Positions 17,942 through 28,186 of a DNA stretch of 64,000 nt are shown piece after piece. Origin of the DNA: Flavobacterium sp. (lineage in GTDB: Bacteria > Bacteroidota > Bacteroidia > Flavobacteriales > Flavobacteriaceae). Each line of letters begins with the position of its first letter. Within the stretch, counting starts at the first letter, position 1. The stretch spans positions 82,138-146,137 of the forward strand of contig JAGYJR010000004.1 of the NCBI GenBank assembly GCA_018401995.1, read 5' to 3'. The translations under genes and the position numbers were made by a program. The notes below the pieces were generated by a model, which worked only from the letters and a program-made list of their open reading frames with translations, did not search any database and was not told where the DNA came from.

Positions 17942-20044
17942 ATGGCAGTTTTATCTAAAATTAGACAACGTTCATTCGTTTTAATCGTAATCATTGCACT
18001 TGCATTATTTTCATTTGTATTAGCAGATGTTATTCAAAGTGGTGGTTTTGGTTCAGATTCTAATAATGTTGGTTCTGTAAATGGTACCGATATTTCTTCA
18101 ATTGAGTTTATGCAAAAAGTAGCTCAAGTTGAAAAACAAGGACAAAATACTTCAAACACACAAGCAGTAAATAGTGTTTGGGAACAACAAGTTAGAAGTA
18201 TCATCGTTGGTGATGAAATCGAAAAATTAGGATTAGGAATTGCGGGTGACCAACTTGTAAACGTAATTAAAGAAAATCCATATTTCGCTCAAAATCCTCA
18301 GTTTTTAAATGCGGCTGGAACATTTGACGAAAACAAATTTAGAGAGTTTGTAAAATCAATTAAAAATGATCCAAATCAAGATCGTTGGAGAGAATGGCAA
18401 AATTTTGAAGCAGAAGTAGAGAAAACCGCTATAGAACAATTATATTACAACTTAATCAAAGGTGGTGTTTACACAACTAAAGCCGAAGGTAAGTTCAAAC
18501 ATATGGTTGAAAACAAAAAAGCGAATTTTGACTACGTAACTGTGCCTTACAACTCAATTAATGATGAGGAGGTAAAGGTTTCTGATGATGAAATTATTGC
18601 ATTCATGAAAAAAAATGCAAAAAAATACAAATCAGATAACACAAGAAGTATCGAATATGTTTTAATTGAAAACAAACCATCTGATGAAGATGAAAAAGCG
18701 ATGGTTGGTGCAATTAATGCAGTTTTATATGGTAAAGTTGTATATAATGAAGAGACGCAACAAAATGATACATTACCAGCGTTTAAAGACGTAACGGATG
18801 TAGCATCATTTGTTAACACTAATTCAGATATCAAATTTGATTCTACTTATTTAGCGAAATCACAGCTTCCAGTTGAATATCAAGAACAATTATTCAACTT
18901 AACTAAAGATGAAGTTTTTGGCCCATATACCTACAGCGGATATCAGTGTGTTTCTAAAATGATTGATAAAAAAGCAAATGCAAGCGCAAAAGCGAGTCAC
19001 ATTTTAATTTCTTACGAAGGTGCAGAACGTTCATCAGCAACAAGAACTAAAGAGGAAGCACAAACTTTAGCTAATGATTTATTAGCTAAAGCAAAAGCAA
19101 ATCCAGCAGGTTTTGGTTTATTAGCTGACGAAAATACTGACGATCCAGGCTCTAAAGGAAAAGGTGGTGAATATGACAATATTATGCCAGGTCAAATGGT
19201 TCCAAAATTCAATGATTTCGTTTTTGATAGCCCAATAGGTGCAATTGGATTAGTTGAAACAGAATTTGGTTTCCACGTTATTAAAGTTTCTGACAAATAC
19301 AGTTCTGTGTTAATTGGAACCGTAGCACAAAAAATTGAACCATCTAGCAAAACTATTGATGCTGTTTATACAACAGCTTCAAAATTAGAAGCAGATGCAA
19401 CCACTAAAAGCTTAGAAGAAGTTGCAAAAGCAGCTAATCTGACAGTTGTTCCTGCAGGAAACATCAAAGCTTTTGACGAATTTGTTTCTGGTTTAGGAGC
19501 ACAAAGAGAAGTAGTTCGTTGGACATTTAATGAAGATACTAATATTGGAAGCGTAAAACGTTTTGAAACGCCTCAAGGATATATTGTAGCGAAATTAAAA
19601 GAAAAGAATGATTCAGGATTACTTCCAATAGAATATGCAAGAGAAAGCGTAGGAACTATTCTTCGCAATGAGAAAAAAGCTGAACTAATTAGAAAGAAAA
19701 TGACCGGTGCTACGTTAGAAGAAGTAGCTAAAGCAACTGGAAGTTCTGTTTTAACAGCAAATGACGTTATTTTAGGAAATACCATTATGCCAAATGTAGG
19801 ACAAGAACCAAAAGTTGTTGGAACTGCTTTCGCTTTAGCAACTGGAAAAACCTCAAAATTAATTGATGGAAATAGTGGTGTTTTTATCATTAGAGCTAAA
19901 TCCGTAATTGAAGCTCCTGCTGTAAACGCCTACACAAGCCAAATCACTCAAGAAATGCAAACGCAACAAAATAATGCACAAATGAGAGCTTACGAAGCTT
20001 TGAAAGACAAGGCTACAATTAAAGATAATCGCTTTCAATTCTAA
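17942..20044 (+). CDS. PpiD/SurA-type periplasmic peptidyl-prolyl isomerase
   Basis: Protein of 700 residues. One N-terminal membrane helix (about 12-34, SFVLIVIIALALFSFVLADV) anchors it with the bulk in the periplasm, as in PpiD. A SurA_N-like chaperone region follows (about 45-230). A parvulin domain (about 345-450) shows ASHILISYEG, DPGSKGKGGEYD, FNDFVFDSPIGAIGLVETEF and GFHVIKV. The remaining C-terminal ~250 residues repeat helical chaperone-like segments. It is expected to help fold outer-membrane proteins leaving the Sec translocon. It stands alone on its transcript, ending at a strong hairpin shared with the converging umuD. Confidence 0.9.
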   Translation: MAVLSKIRQRSFVLIVIIALALFSFVLADVIQSGGFGSDSNNVGSVNGTDISSIEFMQKVAQVEKQGQNTSNTQAVNSVWEQQVRSIIVGDEIEKLGLGIAGDQLVNVIKENPYFAQNPQFLNAAGTFDENKFREFVKSIKNDPNQDRWREWQNFEAEVEKTAIEQLYYNLIKGGVYTTKAEGKFKHMVENKKANFDYVTVPYNSINDEEVKVSDDEIIAFMKKNAKKYKSDNTRSIEYVLIENKPSDEDEKAMVGAINAVLYGKVVYNEETQQNDTLPAFKDVTDVASFVNTNSDIKFDSTYLAKSQLPVEYQEQLFNLTKDEVFGPYTYSGYQCVSKMIDKKANASAKASHILISYEGAERSSATRTKEEAQTLANDLLAKAKANPAGFGLLADENTDDPGSKGKGGEYDNIMPGQMVPKFNDFVFDSPIGAIGLVETEFGFHVIKVSDKYSSVLIGTVAQKIEPSSKTIDAVYTTASKLEADATTKSLEEVAKAANLTVVPAGNIKAFDEFVSGLGAQREVVRWTFNEDTNIGSVKRFETPQGYIVAKLKEKNDSGLLPIEYARESVGTILRNEKKAELIRKKMTGATLEEVAKATGSSVLTANDVILGNTIMPNVGQEPKVVGTAFALATGKTSKLIDGNSGVFIIRAKSVIEAPAVNAYTSQITQEMQTQQNNAQMRAYEALKDKATIKDNRFQF

Positions 20045-20060
20045 TAATTAAAGCAAAAAC

Positions 20061-20095
20061 ATAAAAAAATCCCGATTATATCGGGATTTTTTTAT
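20061..20095. terminator. Bidirectional terminator between the ppiD-like gene and umuD
   Basis: A perfect 16-bp stem with a 3-nt loop: ATAAAAAAATCCCGAT pairs with ATCGGGATTTTTTTAT. Seven T residues end the hairpin on each strand, so it can terminate both converging genes. It overlaps the last four bases of umuD. Confidence 0.9.
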
Positions 20096-20532
20096 GTCAA
20101 TTTTTTAATCACATACGTTACAATTCCCCAAACAACAAATTCATTCTCTTTTGAAATTTCAATTGGTTTGTAATTCGGATTTTCAGGCAACAATAGAATT
20201 TTATCTTCCTGAATAGCAATTCGTTTTACGGTGAATTCACCATCAACAAAGCAAATTGCAATTTTATTATTGGTCACCGGCAAACTGCGGTCAATCACTA
20301 AGATATCGCCGTCATTAATTCCAGCATTTATCATCGAATTACCGCTCGCTTTAGCATAGAAAGTAGCCTCTTTATTTTTAATAAGAAAAGCATCCAAACT
20401 AATTTTTTCTTCTTCAAAATCAGCAGCCGGAGATGGAAATCCAGCATTAATCCCTTGACTTATTAGCGGTACAAAAACTTCCGATTCAAAATCAGGACGA
20501 AAAAAAGCTAATTTAATATTCTTGTCTAACAT
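20092..20532 (-). CDS. umuD: UmuD-like translesion polymerase autoproteolytic subunit (peptidase S24)
   Basis: Protein of 146 residues, LexA/UmuD family. Self-cleavage would occur between Ala30 and Gly31 in NAGFPSPAADF, which lines up with Cys24-Gly25 of E. coli UmuD. Ser66 in ASGNSMINAGI and Lys103 in GEFTVKRI form the catalytic dyad, each shifted by the same six residues relative to E. coli Ser60 and Lys97. The processed form would bind the UmuC polymerase to make an error-prone translesion complex. The gene overlaps the end of umuC by 7 bp and is transcribed after it, the reverse of the E. coli order. Confidence 0.93.
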   Translation of the reverse strand: MLDKNIKLAFFRPDFESEVFVPLISQGINAGFPSPAADFEEEKISLDAFLIKNKEATFYAKASGNSMINAGINDGDILVIDRSLPVTNNKIAICFVDGEFTVKRIAIQEDKILLLPENPNYKPIEISKENEFVVWGIVTYVIKKLT

Positions 20533-21791
20533 TTCACTTCTAGAATTTCATTGATATTGGTAGTATAACGACGTGACAAATGCTTTTGTCGCATTTTCCA
20601 AGTATGTTTTAAGTCTTGTCCAGCTAAACGAATCTTACGCTCTCCTGATTTATTTTGCCACTTATCCATTACATCCATAATACGCTGGTATTTTGGATTT
20701 TCTTCATCAAACAAGGAGAACTGTTTTTGTTCTTGTGGAATAATTCCTGTAACAATAATTCCAGCCTTTTTATAAGCTATACCTTCTTGATAAATATCGT
20801 TTAACATTTTAACAGCAGCTTGCCCAATAGAAAAAGAAGTATTAGTTGCAAAAGGAAGTGTTTCCATTCGATAAAAATTATATTTATCGCCTCGATTTAC
20901 TTTGAATTTATTCTTTTTCAAGTATAAAATAACAGTTGTACAACACGAGTTTTGTTTTCGCAATTTCTCTGAACAAACCGATGCAAAAGTCAGAATTCGC
21001 TCTTTCAAACTGCCAAAATCAGCAATATCATTTTCAAAACTTCTAGTAACAGCAATGTTTTTTTTCGACTTAGGTTCTTCCATTTCTAAAACGGAAACTC
21101 CAAGCAACTCCATTCGCAGACGAATACCTACAACACCCATTTCTCGTTTTATAAAAGCTTCATGCTGCGGTAACGTAAAATCATAAGCTGTTTTGATCTT
21201 TTTGGCTAACATTTTCTTAGTTAACCTAAAACCAATCCCCCAAACGTCCTCTATTTTTGTCCATTTTAGAGCTTTCAACCGCTTCTCTTCATTATCAATT
21301 ACATAAACGCCTTGTGTACGATCTGGAAATTTTTTTGCAATTTTATTAGCCACTTTCGCTAATGCTTTCGAAGGAGCGAAACCTACACAAATGGGTATTC
21401 CAACACATTTATGAATTAATTTCTTTATTTCTGCACCATAGCTTTCATAATCAGGTATTTTCATGCCTTCGAAATTCAAAAAGGCTTCGTCAATACTATA
21501 CACCTCAACATTAGGTGTGAAATTAGCTAACAAACGCATCACTCTTCCACTTAAATCTCCATACAACGCATAATTAGAAGAAAAAACACGAACACCGTTA
21601 GCTTTCATAGCTTCACGAAACTGAAATTCTGGTGCTCCCATTGAAATTCCTAATTGTTTTGCTTCGTTACTACGCGAAATTACACAACCATCATTGTTAG
21701 ACAAAACAACCACTGGCTTGTTATTCAATTGAGGTTGAAAAACACGCTCACAAGAAACATAGAAATTATTGCAATCAACTAAAGCATACAT
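20526..21791 (-). CDS. umuC: UmuC-like Y-family DNA polymerase
   Basis: Protein of 421 residues, the usual UmuC length. The palm starts MYALVDCNNFYVSCERVF with the first metal-binding Asp. The second catalytic site is YSIDEAFLNFEG, with adjacent Asp-Glu. Other Y-family blocks are VVVLSNNDGCVISRSNEAK, CVGFAPSKALAKVANKIAKK and GIGFRLTKKM (helix-hairpin-helix thumb). It copies damaged DNA with low fidelity together with processed UmuD. The ATG is only 4 nt from a TAATTTTG element, so the transcript may be leaderless. I could not identify an SOS operator. Confidence 0.95.
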   Translation of the reverse strand: MYALVDCNNFYVSCERVFQPQLNNKPVVVLSNNDGCVISRSNEAKQLGISMGAPEFQFREAMKANGVRVFSSNYALYGDLSGRVMRLLANFTPNVEVYSIDEAFLNFEGMKIPDYESYGAEIKKLIHKCVGIPICVGFAPSKALAKVANKIAKKFPDRTQGVYVIDNEEKRLKALKWTKIEDVWGIGFRLTKKMLAKKIKTAYDFTLPQHEAFIKREMGVVGIRLRMELLGVSVLEMEEPKSKKNIAVTRSFENDIADFGSLKERILTFASVCSEKLRKQNSCCTTVILYLKKNKFKVNRGDKYNFYRMETLPFATNTSFSIGQAAVKMLNDIYQEGIAYKKAGIIVTGIIPQEQKQFSLFDEENPKYQRIMDVMDKWQNKSGERKIRLAGQDLKHTWKMRQKHLSRRYTTNINEILEVKC

Positions 21792-21795
21792 AGTA

Positions 21796-21803
21796 CAAAA
21801 TTA
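21796..21803 (-). promoter_or_regulatory. Putative -7 element for umuCD
   Basis: TAATTTTG on the minus strand fits TANNTTTG and ends 4 nt before the umuC ATG. Transcription would begin at or next to the start codon. Confidence 0.45.
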
Positions 21804-21840
21804 CTGCTTTTAATCCTTGAATAAATACGACAAATGTTAA

Positions 21841-24800
21841 TTAACGTATTAAAGAAAAATGGGCTCTAAATTGCTGCTTTTCTGTTGAGTTTTGTGGAAA
21901 ATACTCTACTAAAAACCAATAATCAGTAGAAGGTAGATCCTGACCATTAAATTTACCATCCCAACCAGGACCAGCAGGAGATAATTGTTTCAAAAGCTTA
22001 CCAAAACGATCAAATATGTAGATAACAGCTTCTGACTGGTGACTTAAATCGAAAATATTCCAAGTTTCATTATAACCATCACCATTAGGTGTGAAAAAAT
22101 TTGGATAATTAATTATATAAATTGGCCCAATGACTGTTGGCGAACAATCACCTAAAACATCATAAATATTCACATAGTATTCCCCTGTAGGTAAATTAGT
22201 AAATACATTGCTAGATTGGTATTCCGTTACGCTCCCATCCGGATATACCAATTGATACAAGTAATCACCAAATCCACCGGTAAGATTTACCGTAATAAAG
22301 GTATTATTTTCAAACGGAGTACTTACCGTAAAATCAGCTACGGCAGGTCCAGATTGTATAATAGTAACAGTAGTAGAATTGTAATTACAATTAGCACCCA
22401 CATCAGGTGTTAACTTGATGAATTCAACGGTATAAACTCCAGCTTGCGAAGCGGTGTAACTTGGCCCAGTCCCCATTAAATTTCCATTTAAAAACCAATT
22501 TACTGTAAAAAATGCAGGACTCAAACCTGAATTCATCGTAAAAGTTCTTAGGACATCACCGGTTTGAGAATCTACACAGATAAAACCGCCTTCAATAGTG
22601 ATATCAAGAAGTGGGAAAACGGTAAATGTAAATGAAATTTCATCATTACAATTTGGGTTTCCAATAGCTGAAGCATACACATAATATGTGTAGGTTCCTG
22701 GAGTTGTAATATTCAAATTAGTAATCAAATCTGCTGGATTACCACCCGATTGCGAATAATAACCAATATTATAAGTTGTTGTTGGTAATGTTGGTAAAAC
22801 ATAAGTTCCACATTCTTCATTATCAAAAACTAATCCTAAAGCGGATAGATTAGGCGTTTCAGAAACTACAATATCAAAACTATCTTCTTGCGTACAAATA
22901 ATTCTATCTCCATTTACAGCATAAACATAAATTGTAGTTGTTGTATTGGGTGTATTAAAAATGGTTCCTGGCGACACAGGATTTACTCCATTTGGATCAT
23001 AAAAGTACCCAATGGTATAATCGAATGGCGTTGGGGCAACATGAGTTAACGCTGGTAATTGATAGTTTTCAAATTCACACACATTTACATTTGGATAATC
23101 AGGTAAATTAATACCATTATAAGTAATTGTAAAAGGTCGATTAATTTCACAACCAGTTGTAGTATCAATATTGTACAAATAAAAAGTTTGAGTTGTGTCA
23201 AAAATTTCCGAGGGAGAAACTACAGTACCACCACCACTTGGACCACCAGGTGCAGTATAAACGGTTCCATTAACAGGAGTTATAATAGAATAAGGTGAAC
23301 ATTCTGTTCTACTAAATACATTGTCAGCTGGCGGAAATGGATTTATAGTAATAGTAAAAGAGTTTTCGTTTGTACACAAAGTTGTTGTCCCGTCAGGATT
23401 ATTAAATACTTGTTCGTTATAAATGTAATAAGTTCCAGGATTCAAATTAGTCCCTGTTAAATCAATAATATCTCCTGCAAATAATTGTTGTTGCCCTAAA
23501 ATAGTAGGACCACCAGATAGTGTATAATATGTTCCATTCGACAAAATAGGTAAAATAAATTCGCCACAACGAGGACCGTCAGGTATATCATCTACCAATG
23601 GAGAAGAATTAATTACAATAGTATAATTTAAATTACTTGTACAATTAGGCAAAACAGATGTATTTGTAAAATAATAAACTACCTGACTGGATGTGATTGG
23701 AATACTTGGGTCTACAGAAGATCCAGTTCCATTTGGACCCGTAAAATAACCTCCGAATGTAACAGGGGGTAAAAGATACCCTTCTTGTGAACACGCATAA
23801 ACTGTTGAAAACAAAGTTGTATCAACTAAATTAATTACAATGTCATTAAACTCTACACAAGCTCCAGGTTGCCCTTGACTATTAGTATGAGCTAAAGAAT
23901 TAACCACATAATACGTTCCTGGAAAGTTTGGCCCAGTAACACTAATTACATCTCCTGCATTTAAAGTAGTTCCACTTCCATCAGGAGCGGTATTATAAAA
24001 ACCATTTGTTAATGGCGGTAGAGTATAAGAATCACACGTAGTAACATCAGCAGGATCATCAACCAAAGGTAATGGATGCACATAAAAAACGAATTGTTCG
24101 TCTCTACAAAAAACACCATTTACTTCTGCGTAATAATATAATGTTTCTGTAAAAGTAGCGCCTGTATTATTTATATATTCAGTTCCAGAAGGGACAATAA
24201 CACCAGCTCCACTTGGACCACCAGGTTGTGTATAAAAATTACCAATATTTTCAGGAGGTGTTGGCACAACAAATCTTCCACAATGATCTAATTGGGGAAT
24301 ATATTCATCAATCAAAGTTAGATTAAAACTTGACTCATTTGTACATCCATTTGCATCTGGACCAGCAAAAATGTAGTAGGTTCCTCCATCTACTAAAACA
24401 TCTCCAATATTGTATTGGACTTGTCCTGGTGTTGTTGGACCTCCAGGCAATTGGTAATAGGTTCCGTTTACAATAGTTGGCAGCGTAAATTGACTGCATT
24501 CTGTAGGATCTGGAATATCATCTACAATTGGTAAAGGGTTGACAGTTACAACAACTGAAGTAACATCAAAACAACTTGGGTTTGAATTATCTTGGATTCG
24601 TATTCCAACAGTAATTGTAGTTGCTCCGTTAGGAATTGCAATTGAAGTTATTGGATTTACTCCAGAAGTGGCATCTCCAACTGAATTATAATAGGTAACC
24701 GTATAATTAGCTGGTGATTGACCGTTCAACACCTCATCTGATGTAGTACTAGTGAAAGTATAATTAGTACTTCCTTGTCCCTCACAAATAGATATTGGGT

Positions 24801-26154
24801 TTGGCTGTGTAGCGACAACTGCATTAGCTACAATCAAGTCAAAAGGATACTCTGCATCGCAAAAATTACCTGTTATGGTATTAAAAATTTTTATATAAAT
24901 AGTCTGGCCACCTGTACTTGGGTAAGAATTTAAATCTCCATTAGGAATTGGATTATTTGCAACAATATCTGCAGGTGATTCATAATAAAAAACATCGTAA
25001 ATAGCAGGATCAATTCCTAAAACAGCTTCATTATTAGCTGTAAGATCAAAATTATAAGAAGCGGCACCCGTATTACATGTTAGTAAATCTTGAGGGTTTG
25101 TAACCGCTAAATCTGTAAATACAATGGTATCTGTTATGATACAAGTTCCTCTTATGGCTTCAACAGAATAAGCTCCTGCCTGAGTTACCGTGTAAGTTGA
25201 GCTGGTTTCACCAGGAATAGGATTTCCATTTTCAAACCAAGTAAAAGTAAATGTATTATCTAAGTTTGTATCTAATTGAACTATATCCCCTGTGCAAATA
25301 ATCTGATCTTCTCCTAGGTCTAAAGTAGTCGTAAAACTTCCCGCTGCTATAAAAACTGCTGAGTCAAAACCTGAATTGGCATAATCACCAATAACCAATC
25401 GAATTCTATAAGGTGTATTGGGAATAACCCCTGAAGAGGCATTCATAACAACCGTTTGACCTCTCATGTTTAAAGCCGAAGTGGGATTTCCAACATTATA
25501 AGTGCCAAAAAAACCCGGATTAACGGAAGCGCAACTATTATTTGGACTTGAAGGATCGTTATAAATACTATTCCTAATTGTAGTTACCGAGACTGGTGTG
25601 CTTGTGCCAGGAATTACGGCTAAATTTCTAGAAACTCCTGAAGACAAATCAGTTAAAACAAAAGCAAAAACATCACTGAATTCACATTGATAAAACCCAT
25701 ACTCATTTGAAGCAAACAAGAAATTAAAACTAAAACTATTCGAAAGCGGAATGAAATCAAATTCTAAAAATTCAGCATTTACAATTGAACTTGTACCACC
25801 ATTTGCATCACTTAATGATTGTAAAAAAGGATCACCAGGAGCATTTACAGCACTACTTAAATTGGCTCCCGTATAGGGTCCTTGCGTAAAAGTAGCTACT
25901 CCATTTCTAATAATTATTCCTTCTGGAATTGGAAAAGACGAACCATTTTGATTAAAATAAGCAACCGCTTGAGTTGATGAAACTGAAATATTAGAAACCT
26001 CAACACATGAATTTCCTAACAACAAATCAACCAACTGTGCGGGCGAATTTGTGGAATTATCTACTGTTATTGCTTGTGAAAACAAACAACTCGAATATAA
26101 AAAGGCGAATATAAAAAGTATTTTTTTCAAGATTTGTTTGGAGTTTAAAATCAT
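21841..26154 (-). CDS. Large repetitive surface protein with choice-of-anchor L and T9SS type B sorting domains
   Basis: Protein of 1437 residues. A signal peptide (ILFIFAFLYSSCLFSQA) is followed by a choice-of-anchor L type domain (about 30-275), with FLFASNEYGFYQCEFSDVFA and RIRLVIGDYANSGFDSAVFI. Ig-like segments come next. About eight degenerate modules of 70-95 residues then share the pattern Cys, LP, NGxYY, xPGGP, TYYxY (for example CSQFTLPTIVNGTYYQLPGG and CGEFILPILSNGTYYTLSGG). The C terminus has NFFTPNGDGYNETWNI, YIFDRFGKLL and GWDGKFNGQDLPSTDYWF, the gliding-motility-associated type B T9SS domain. It is probably a cell-surface or secreted adhesin. Its ligand is unknown, and it stands alone with no partner gene next to it. 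Confidence 0.9.
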   Translation of the reverse strand: MILNSKQILKKILFIFAFLYSSCLFSQAITVDNSTNSPAQLVDLLLGNSCVEVSNISVSSTQAVAYFNQNGSSFPIPEGIIIRNGVATFTQGPYTGANLSSAVNAPGDPFLQSLSDANGGTSSIVNAEFLEFDFIPLSNSFSFNFLFASNEYGFYQCEFSDVFAFVLTDLSSGVSRNLAVIPGTSTPVSVTTIRNSIYNDPSSPNNSCASVNPGFFGTYNVGNPTSALNMRGQTVVMNASSGVIPNTPYRIRLVIGDYANSGFDSAVFIAAGSFTTTLDLGEDQIICTGDIVQLDTNLDNTFTFTWFENGNPIPGETSSTYTVTQAGAYSVEAIRGTCIITDTIVFTDLAVTNPQDLLTCNTGAASYNFDLTANNEAVLGIDPAIYDVFYYESPADIVANNPIPNGDLNSYPSTGGQTIYIKIFNTITGNFCDAEYPFDLIVANAVVATQPNPISICEGQGSTNYTFTSTTSDEVLNGQSPANYTVTYYNSVGDATSGVNPITSIAIPNGATTITVGIRIQDNSNPSCFDVTSVVVTVNPLPIVDDIPDPTECSQFTLPTIVNGTYYQLPGGPTTPGQVQYNIGDVLVDGGTYYIFAGPDANGCTNESSFNLTLIDEYIPQLDHCGRFVVPTPPENIGNFYTQPGGPSGAGVIVPSGTEYINNTGATFTETLYYYAEVNGVFCRDEQFVFYVHPLPLVDDPADVTTCDSYTLPPLTNGFYNTAPDGSGTTLNAGDVISVTGPNFPGTYYVVNSLAHTNSQGQPGACVEFNDIVINLVDTTLFSTVYACSQEGYLLPPVTFGGYFTGPNGTGSSVDPSIPITSSQVVYYFTNTSVLPNCTSNLNYTIVINSSPLVDDIPDGPRCGEFILPILSNGTYYTLSGGPTILGQQQLFAGDIIDLTGTNLNPGTYYIYNEQVFNNPDGTTTLCTNENSFTITINPFPPADNVFSRTECSPYSIITPVNGTVYTAPGGPSGGGTVVSPSEIFDTTQTFYLYNIDTTTGCEINRPFTITYNGINLPDYPNVNVCEFENYQLPALTHVAPTPFDYTIGYFYDPNGVNPVSPGTIFNTPNTTTTIYVYAVNGDRIICTQEDSFDIVVSETPNLSALGLVFDNEECGTYVLPTLPTTTYNIGYYSQSGGNPADLITNLNITTPGTYTYYVYASAIGNPNCNDEISFTFTVFPLLDITIEGGFICVDSQTGDVLRTFTMNSGLSPAFFTVNWFLNGNLMGTGPSYTASQAGVYTVEFIKLTPDVGANCNYNSTTVTIIQSGPAVADFTVSTPFENNTFITVNLTGGFGDYLYQLVYPDGSVTEYQSSNVFTNLPTGEYYVNIYDVLGDCSPTVIGPIYIINYPNFFTPNGDGYNETWNIFDLSHQSEAVIYIFDRFGKLLKQLSPAGPGWDGKFNGQDLPSTDYWFLVEYFPQNSTEKQQFRAHFSLIR

Positions 26155-26201
26155 TGAGATAAATATAACAAAAAAAGATAAATTGAATTTAAATAAATCG
26201 A

Positions 26202-26237
26202 AAAAAGTTTAAATATTGTTAAATATTTAAACTTTTT
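26202..26237 (-). terminator. Terminator hairpin of lepA
   Basis: AAAAAGTTTAAATATT (26202-26217) pairs perfectly with AATATTTAAACTTTTT (26222-26237) around GTTA. It lies 19 bp beyond the lepA stop and ends in T residues on the minus strand. Confidence 0.8.
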
Positions 26238-26256
26238 GTTAATTATGTATGTTTTT

Positions 26257-28053
26257 TTAATCGTTTAATTTTAAAACAGCCATGAACGCTTCTTGCGGAA
26301 TTTCTACATTTCCAACCTGACGCATACGTTTTTTACCTTTTTTCTGTTTTTCCAAAAGTTTACGTTTACGAGAAATATCTCCTCCGTAACATTTTGCTGT
26401 TACATCTTTTCTTAAAGCCTTAATCGTTTCACGAGCGATTACTTTAGCTCCAATTGCAGCCTGAATAGGAATATCAAACTGTTGTCTAGGGATTAATTCT
26501 TTTAATTTTTCACACATTTTTTTACCAATATGGTAAGCATTACTTTCGTGAATTAAAGCCGAAAGCGCATCAACTGGTTGTGCGTTTAATAATACATCCA
26601 AACGAACCAACTTTGATTCACGCATTCCTATTGGATGGTAATCAAAAGAAGCATATCCTTTGGAAACCGTTTTTAATCTGTCATAAAAATCGAATACGAT
26701 TTCTGCTAACGGCATATCGAAATTCAATTCTACACGTTCTGTTGTTAAATACGTTTGATTGGTAATTAAACCACGTTTTTCAATACACAAACTCATTACA
26801 TTTCCAACGAAATCTGATTTTGTGATAATTGTAGCTTTGATATATGGTTCTTCTACTCTATCTAATTTTGAAGGTTCTGGTAAATCTGATGGGTTATTTA
26901 CAATTAAGATAGTATCGGGTTCTTTTTTTGTGTACGCATGATACGAAACGTTAGGAACAGTAGTAATTACTGTCATATCGAACTCACGCTCTAAACGTTC
27001 TTGAATAATTTCCATATGTAACATTCCTAAGAATCCACAACGGAAACCAAATCCTAACGCAGCTGAACTTTCAGCAGCAAATACTAAAGAGGCATCGTTC
27101 AACTGCAATTTCTCCATAGAAGCACGTAAATCTTCGTAATCTTCTGTATCTACAGGGTAAATTCCTGCAAAAACCATTGGTTTTACATCTTCAAACCCTT
27201 TAATCATGTTTGTAGTAGGCGTTTTAGCATCGGTAATCGTATCTCCTACTTTTACTTCTTTAGCTTCTTTAATTCCAGAAACTAAATAACCTACATCTCC
27301 AGTCGAAATTACACTTTTTGGTACTTGATTCAACTTTAACGTACCAACTTCATCGGCAAAATATTCATTACCCGTTGCCATAAATTTAATCTTCTGCCCT
27401 TTTTTGATTTCTCCATTAATCACACGGAAAATTACTTCAATTCCTCGGAATGGATTATAATGCGAATCGAAAATCAATGCTTGTAATGGTTCTTGAGGAT
27501 CTCCTTTTGGAGCTGGAATTTTCTCAATAATAGCTGCTAAAATATTTTCAACACCAAAACCAGTTTTTCCTGAAGCATGGATAATATCTTCTAAATCACA
27601 ACCAAGTAAATCAATGATATCATCACTAACTTCTTCTGGATTAGCACTTGGCAAATCTACTTTATTCAAAACTGGAATAATTTCCAAGTCATTTTCTAAT
27701 GCCAAATATAAATTGGAAATCGTTTGTGCTTGAATACTTTGCGCTGCATCAACAATCAACAAAGCACCTTCACAAGCGGCAATGGAACGAGAAACCTCGT
27801 ACGAAAAATCCACGTGACCTGGGGTATCAATTAAATTCAAAATGTACTGTTCCCCTTTGTAGGTATATTCCATTTGAATAGCGTGACTTTTTATGGTAAT
27901 TCCACGTTCGCGTTCTAAGTCCATGTTATCTAATAACTGAGCTTTTTCTTCACGAGCGGTAACGGTTTGTGTAGCACCCAATAAACGGTCTGCTAACGTG
28001 CTTTTTCCGTGGTCAATGTGTGCAATAATGCAGAAATTTCTAATGTGTTTCAT
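26257..28053 (-). CDS. lepA: Elongation factor 4 (LepA), ribosome-associated GTPase
   Basis: Protein of 598 residues, the normal LepA length. GTPase motifs are [15 protein letters not shown] (P loop), DTPGHVDF (G3), NKVDLPSA (G4), and [12 protein letters not shown] in switch I. Domain III has [14 protein letters not shown], and the LepA-specific C-terminal domain has [20 protein letters not shown] and [20 protein letters not shown]. It binds ribosomes and is proposed to back-translocate or assist ribosome assembly. Upstream, a short leader ORF with a strong Shine-Dalgarno overlaps the start codon (ATGA at 28050-28053), suggesting coupled translation. Confidence 0.97.
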   Translation of the reverse strand: MKHIRNFCIIAHIDHGKSTLADRLLGATQTVTAREEKAQLLDNMDLERERGITIKSHAIQMEYTYKGEQYILNLIDTPGHVDFSYEVSRSIAACEGALLIVDAAQSIQAQTISNLYLALENDLEIIPVLNKVDLPSANPEEVSDDIIDLLGCDLEDIIHASGKTGFGVENILAAIIEKIPAPKGDPQEPLQALIFDSHYNPFRGIEVIFRVINGEIKKGQKIKFMATGNEYFADEVGTLKLNQVPKSVISTGDVGYLVSGIKEAKEVKVGDTITDAKTPTTNMIKGFEDVKPMVFAGIYPVDTEDYEDLRASMEKLQLNDASLVFAAESSAALGFGFRCGFLGMLHMEIIQERLEREFDMTVITTVPNVSYHAYTKKEPDTILIVNNPSDLPEPSKLDRVEEPYIKATIITKSDFVGNVMSLCIEKRGLITNQTYLTTERVELNFDMPLAEIVFDFYDRLKTVSKGYASFDYHPIGMRESKLVRLDVLLNAQPVDALSALIHESNAYHIGKKMCEKLKELIPRQQFDIPIQAAIGAKVIARETIKALRKDVTAKCYGGDISRKRKLLEKQKKGKKRMRQVGNVEIPQEAFMAVLKLND

Positions 28054-28085
28054 CTTTCAATGTAAAGTTCGTGTACAAGAGCCAT
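28050..28085 (-). CDS. Possible 11-residue leader peptide overlapping the lepA start
   Basis: The minus strand reads GGAGG (28092-28096), 6 nt, then ATG (28083-28085), encoding [11 protein letters not shown] and stopping at TGA. The stop overlaps the lepA ATG as ATGA. An in-frame ATG directly after GGAGG would add two residues (MK). A perfect Shine-Dalgarno is unusual for this lineage, where most starts here have none. The role is inferred: it may pass terminating ribosomes to lepA. Only position and signal support it, so it may be chance. Confidence 0.35.
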   Translation of the reverse strand: MALVHELYIER

Positions 28086-28118
28086 TTTCATCCTCCAAAC
28101 TCTTGTTCGTTTAATCTG

Positions 28119-28126
28119 CAAATATA
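28119..28126 (-). promoter_or_regulatory. Putative -7 element for lepA
   Basis: TATATTTG on the minus strand, followed by CAG. It predicts a leader of about 60 nt, long enough to include the short ORF at 28050-28085. Confidence 0.55.
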
Positions 28127-28186
28127 AGCTAAAGTTTTGATTGTATATCAACAAAAAGCAACTCCAAATTCCAAAAAAGAATGCAA

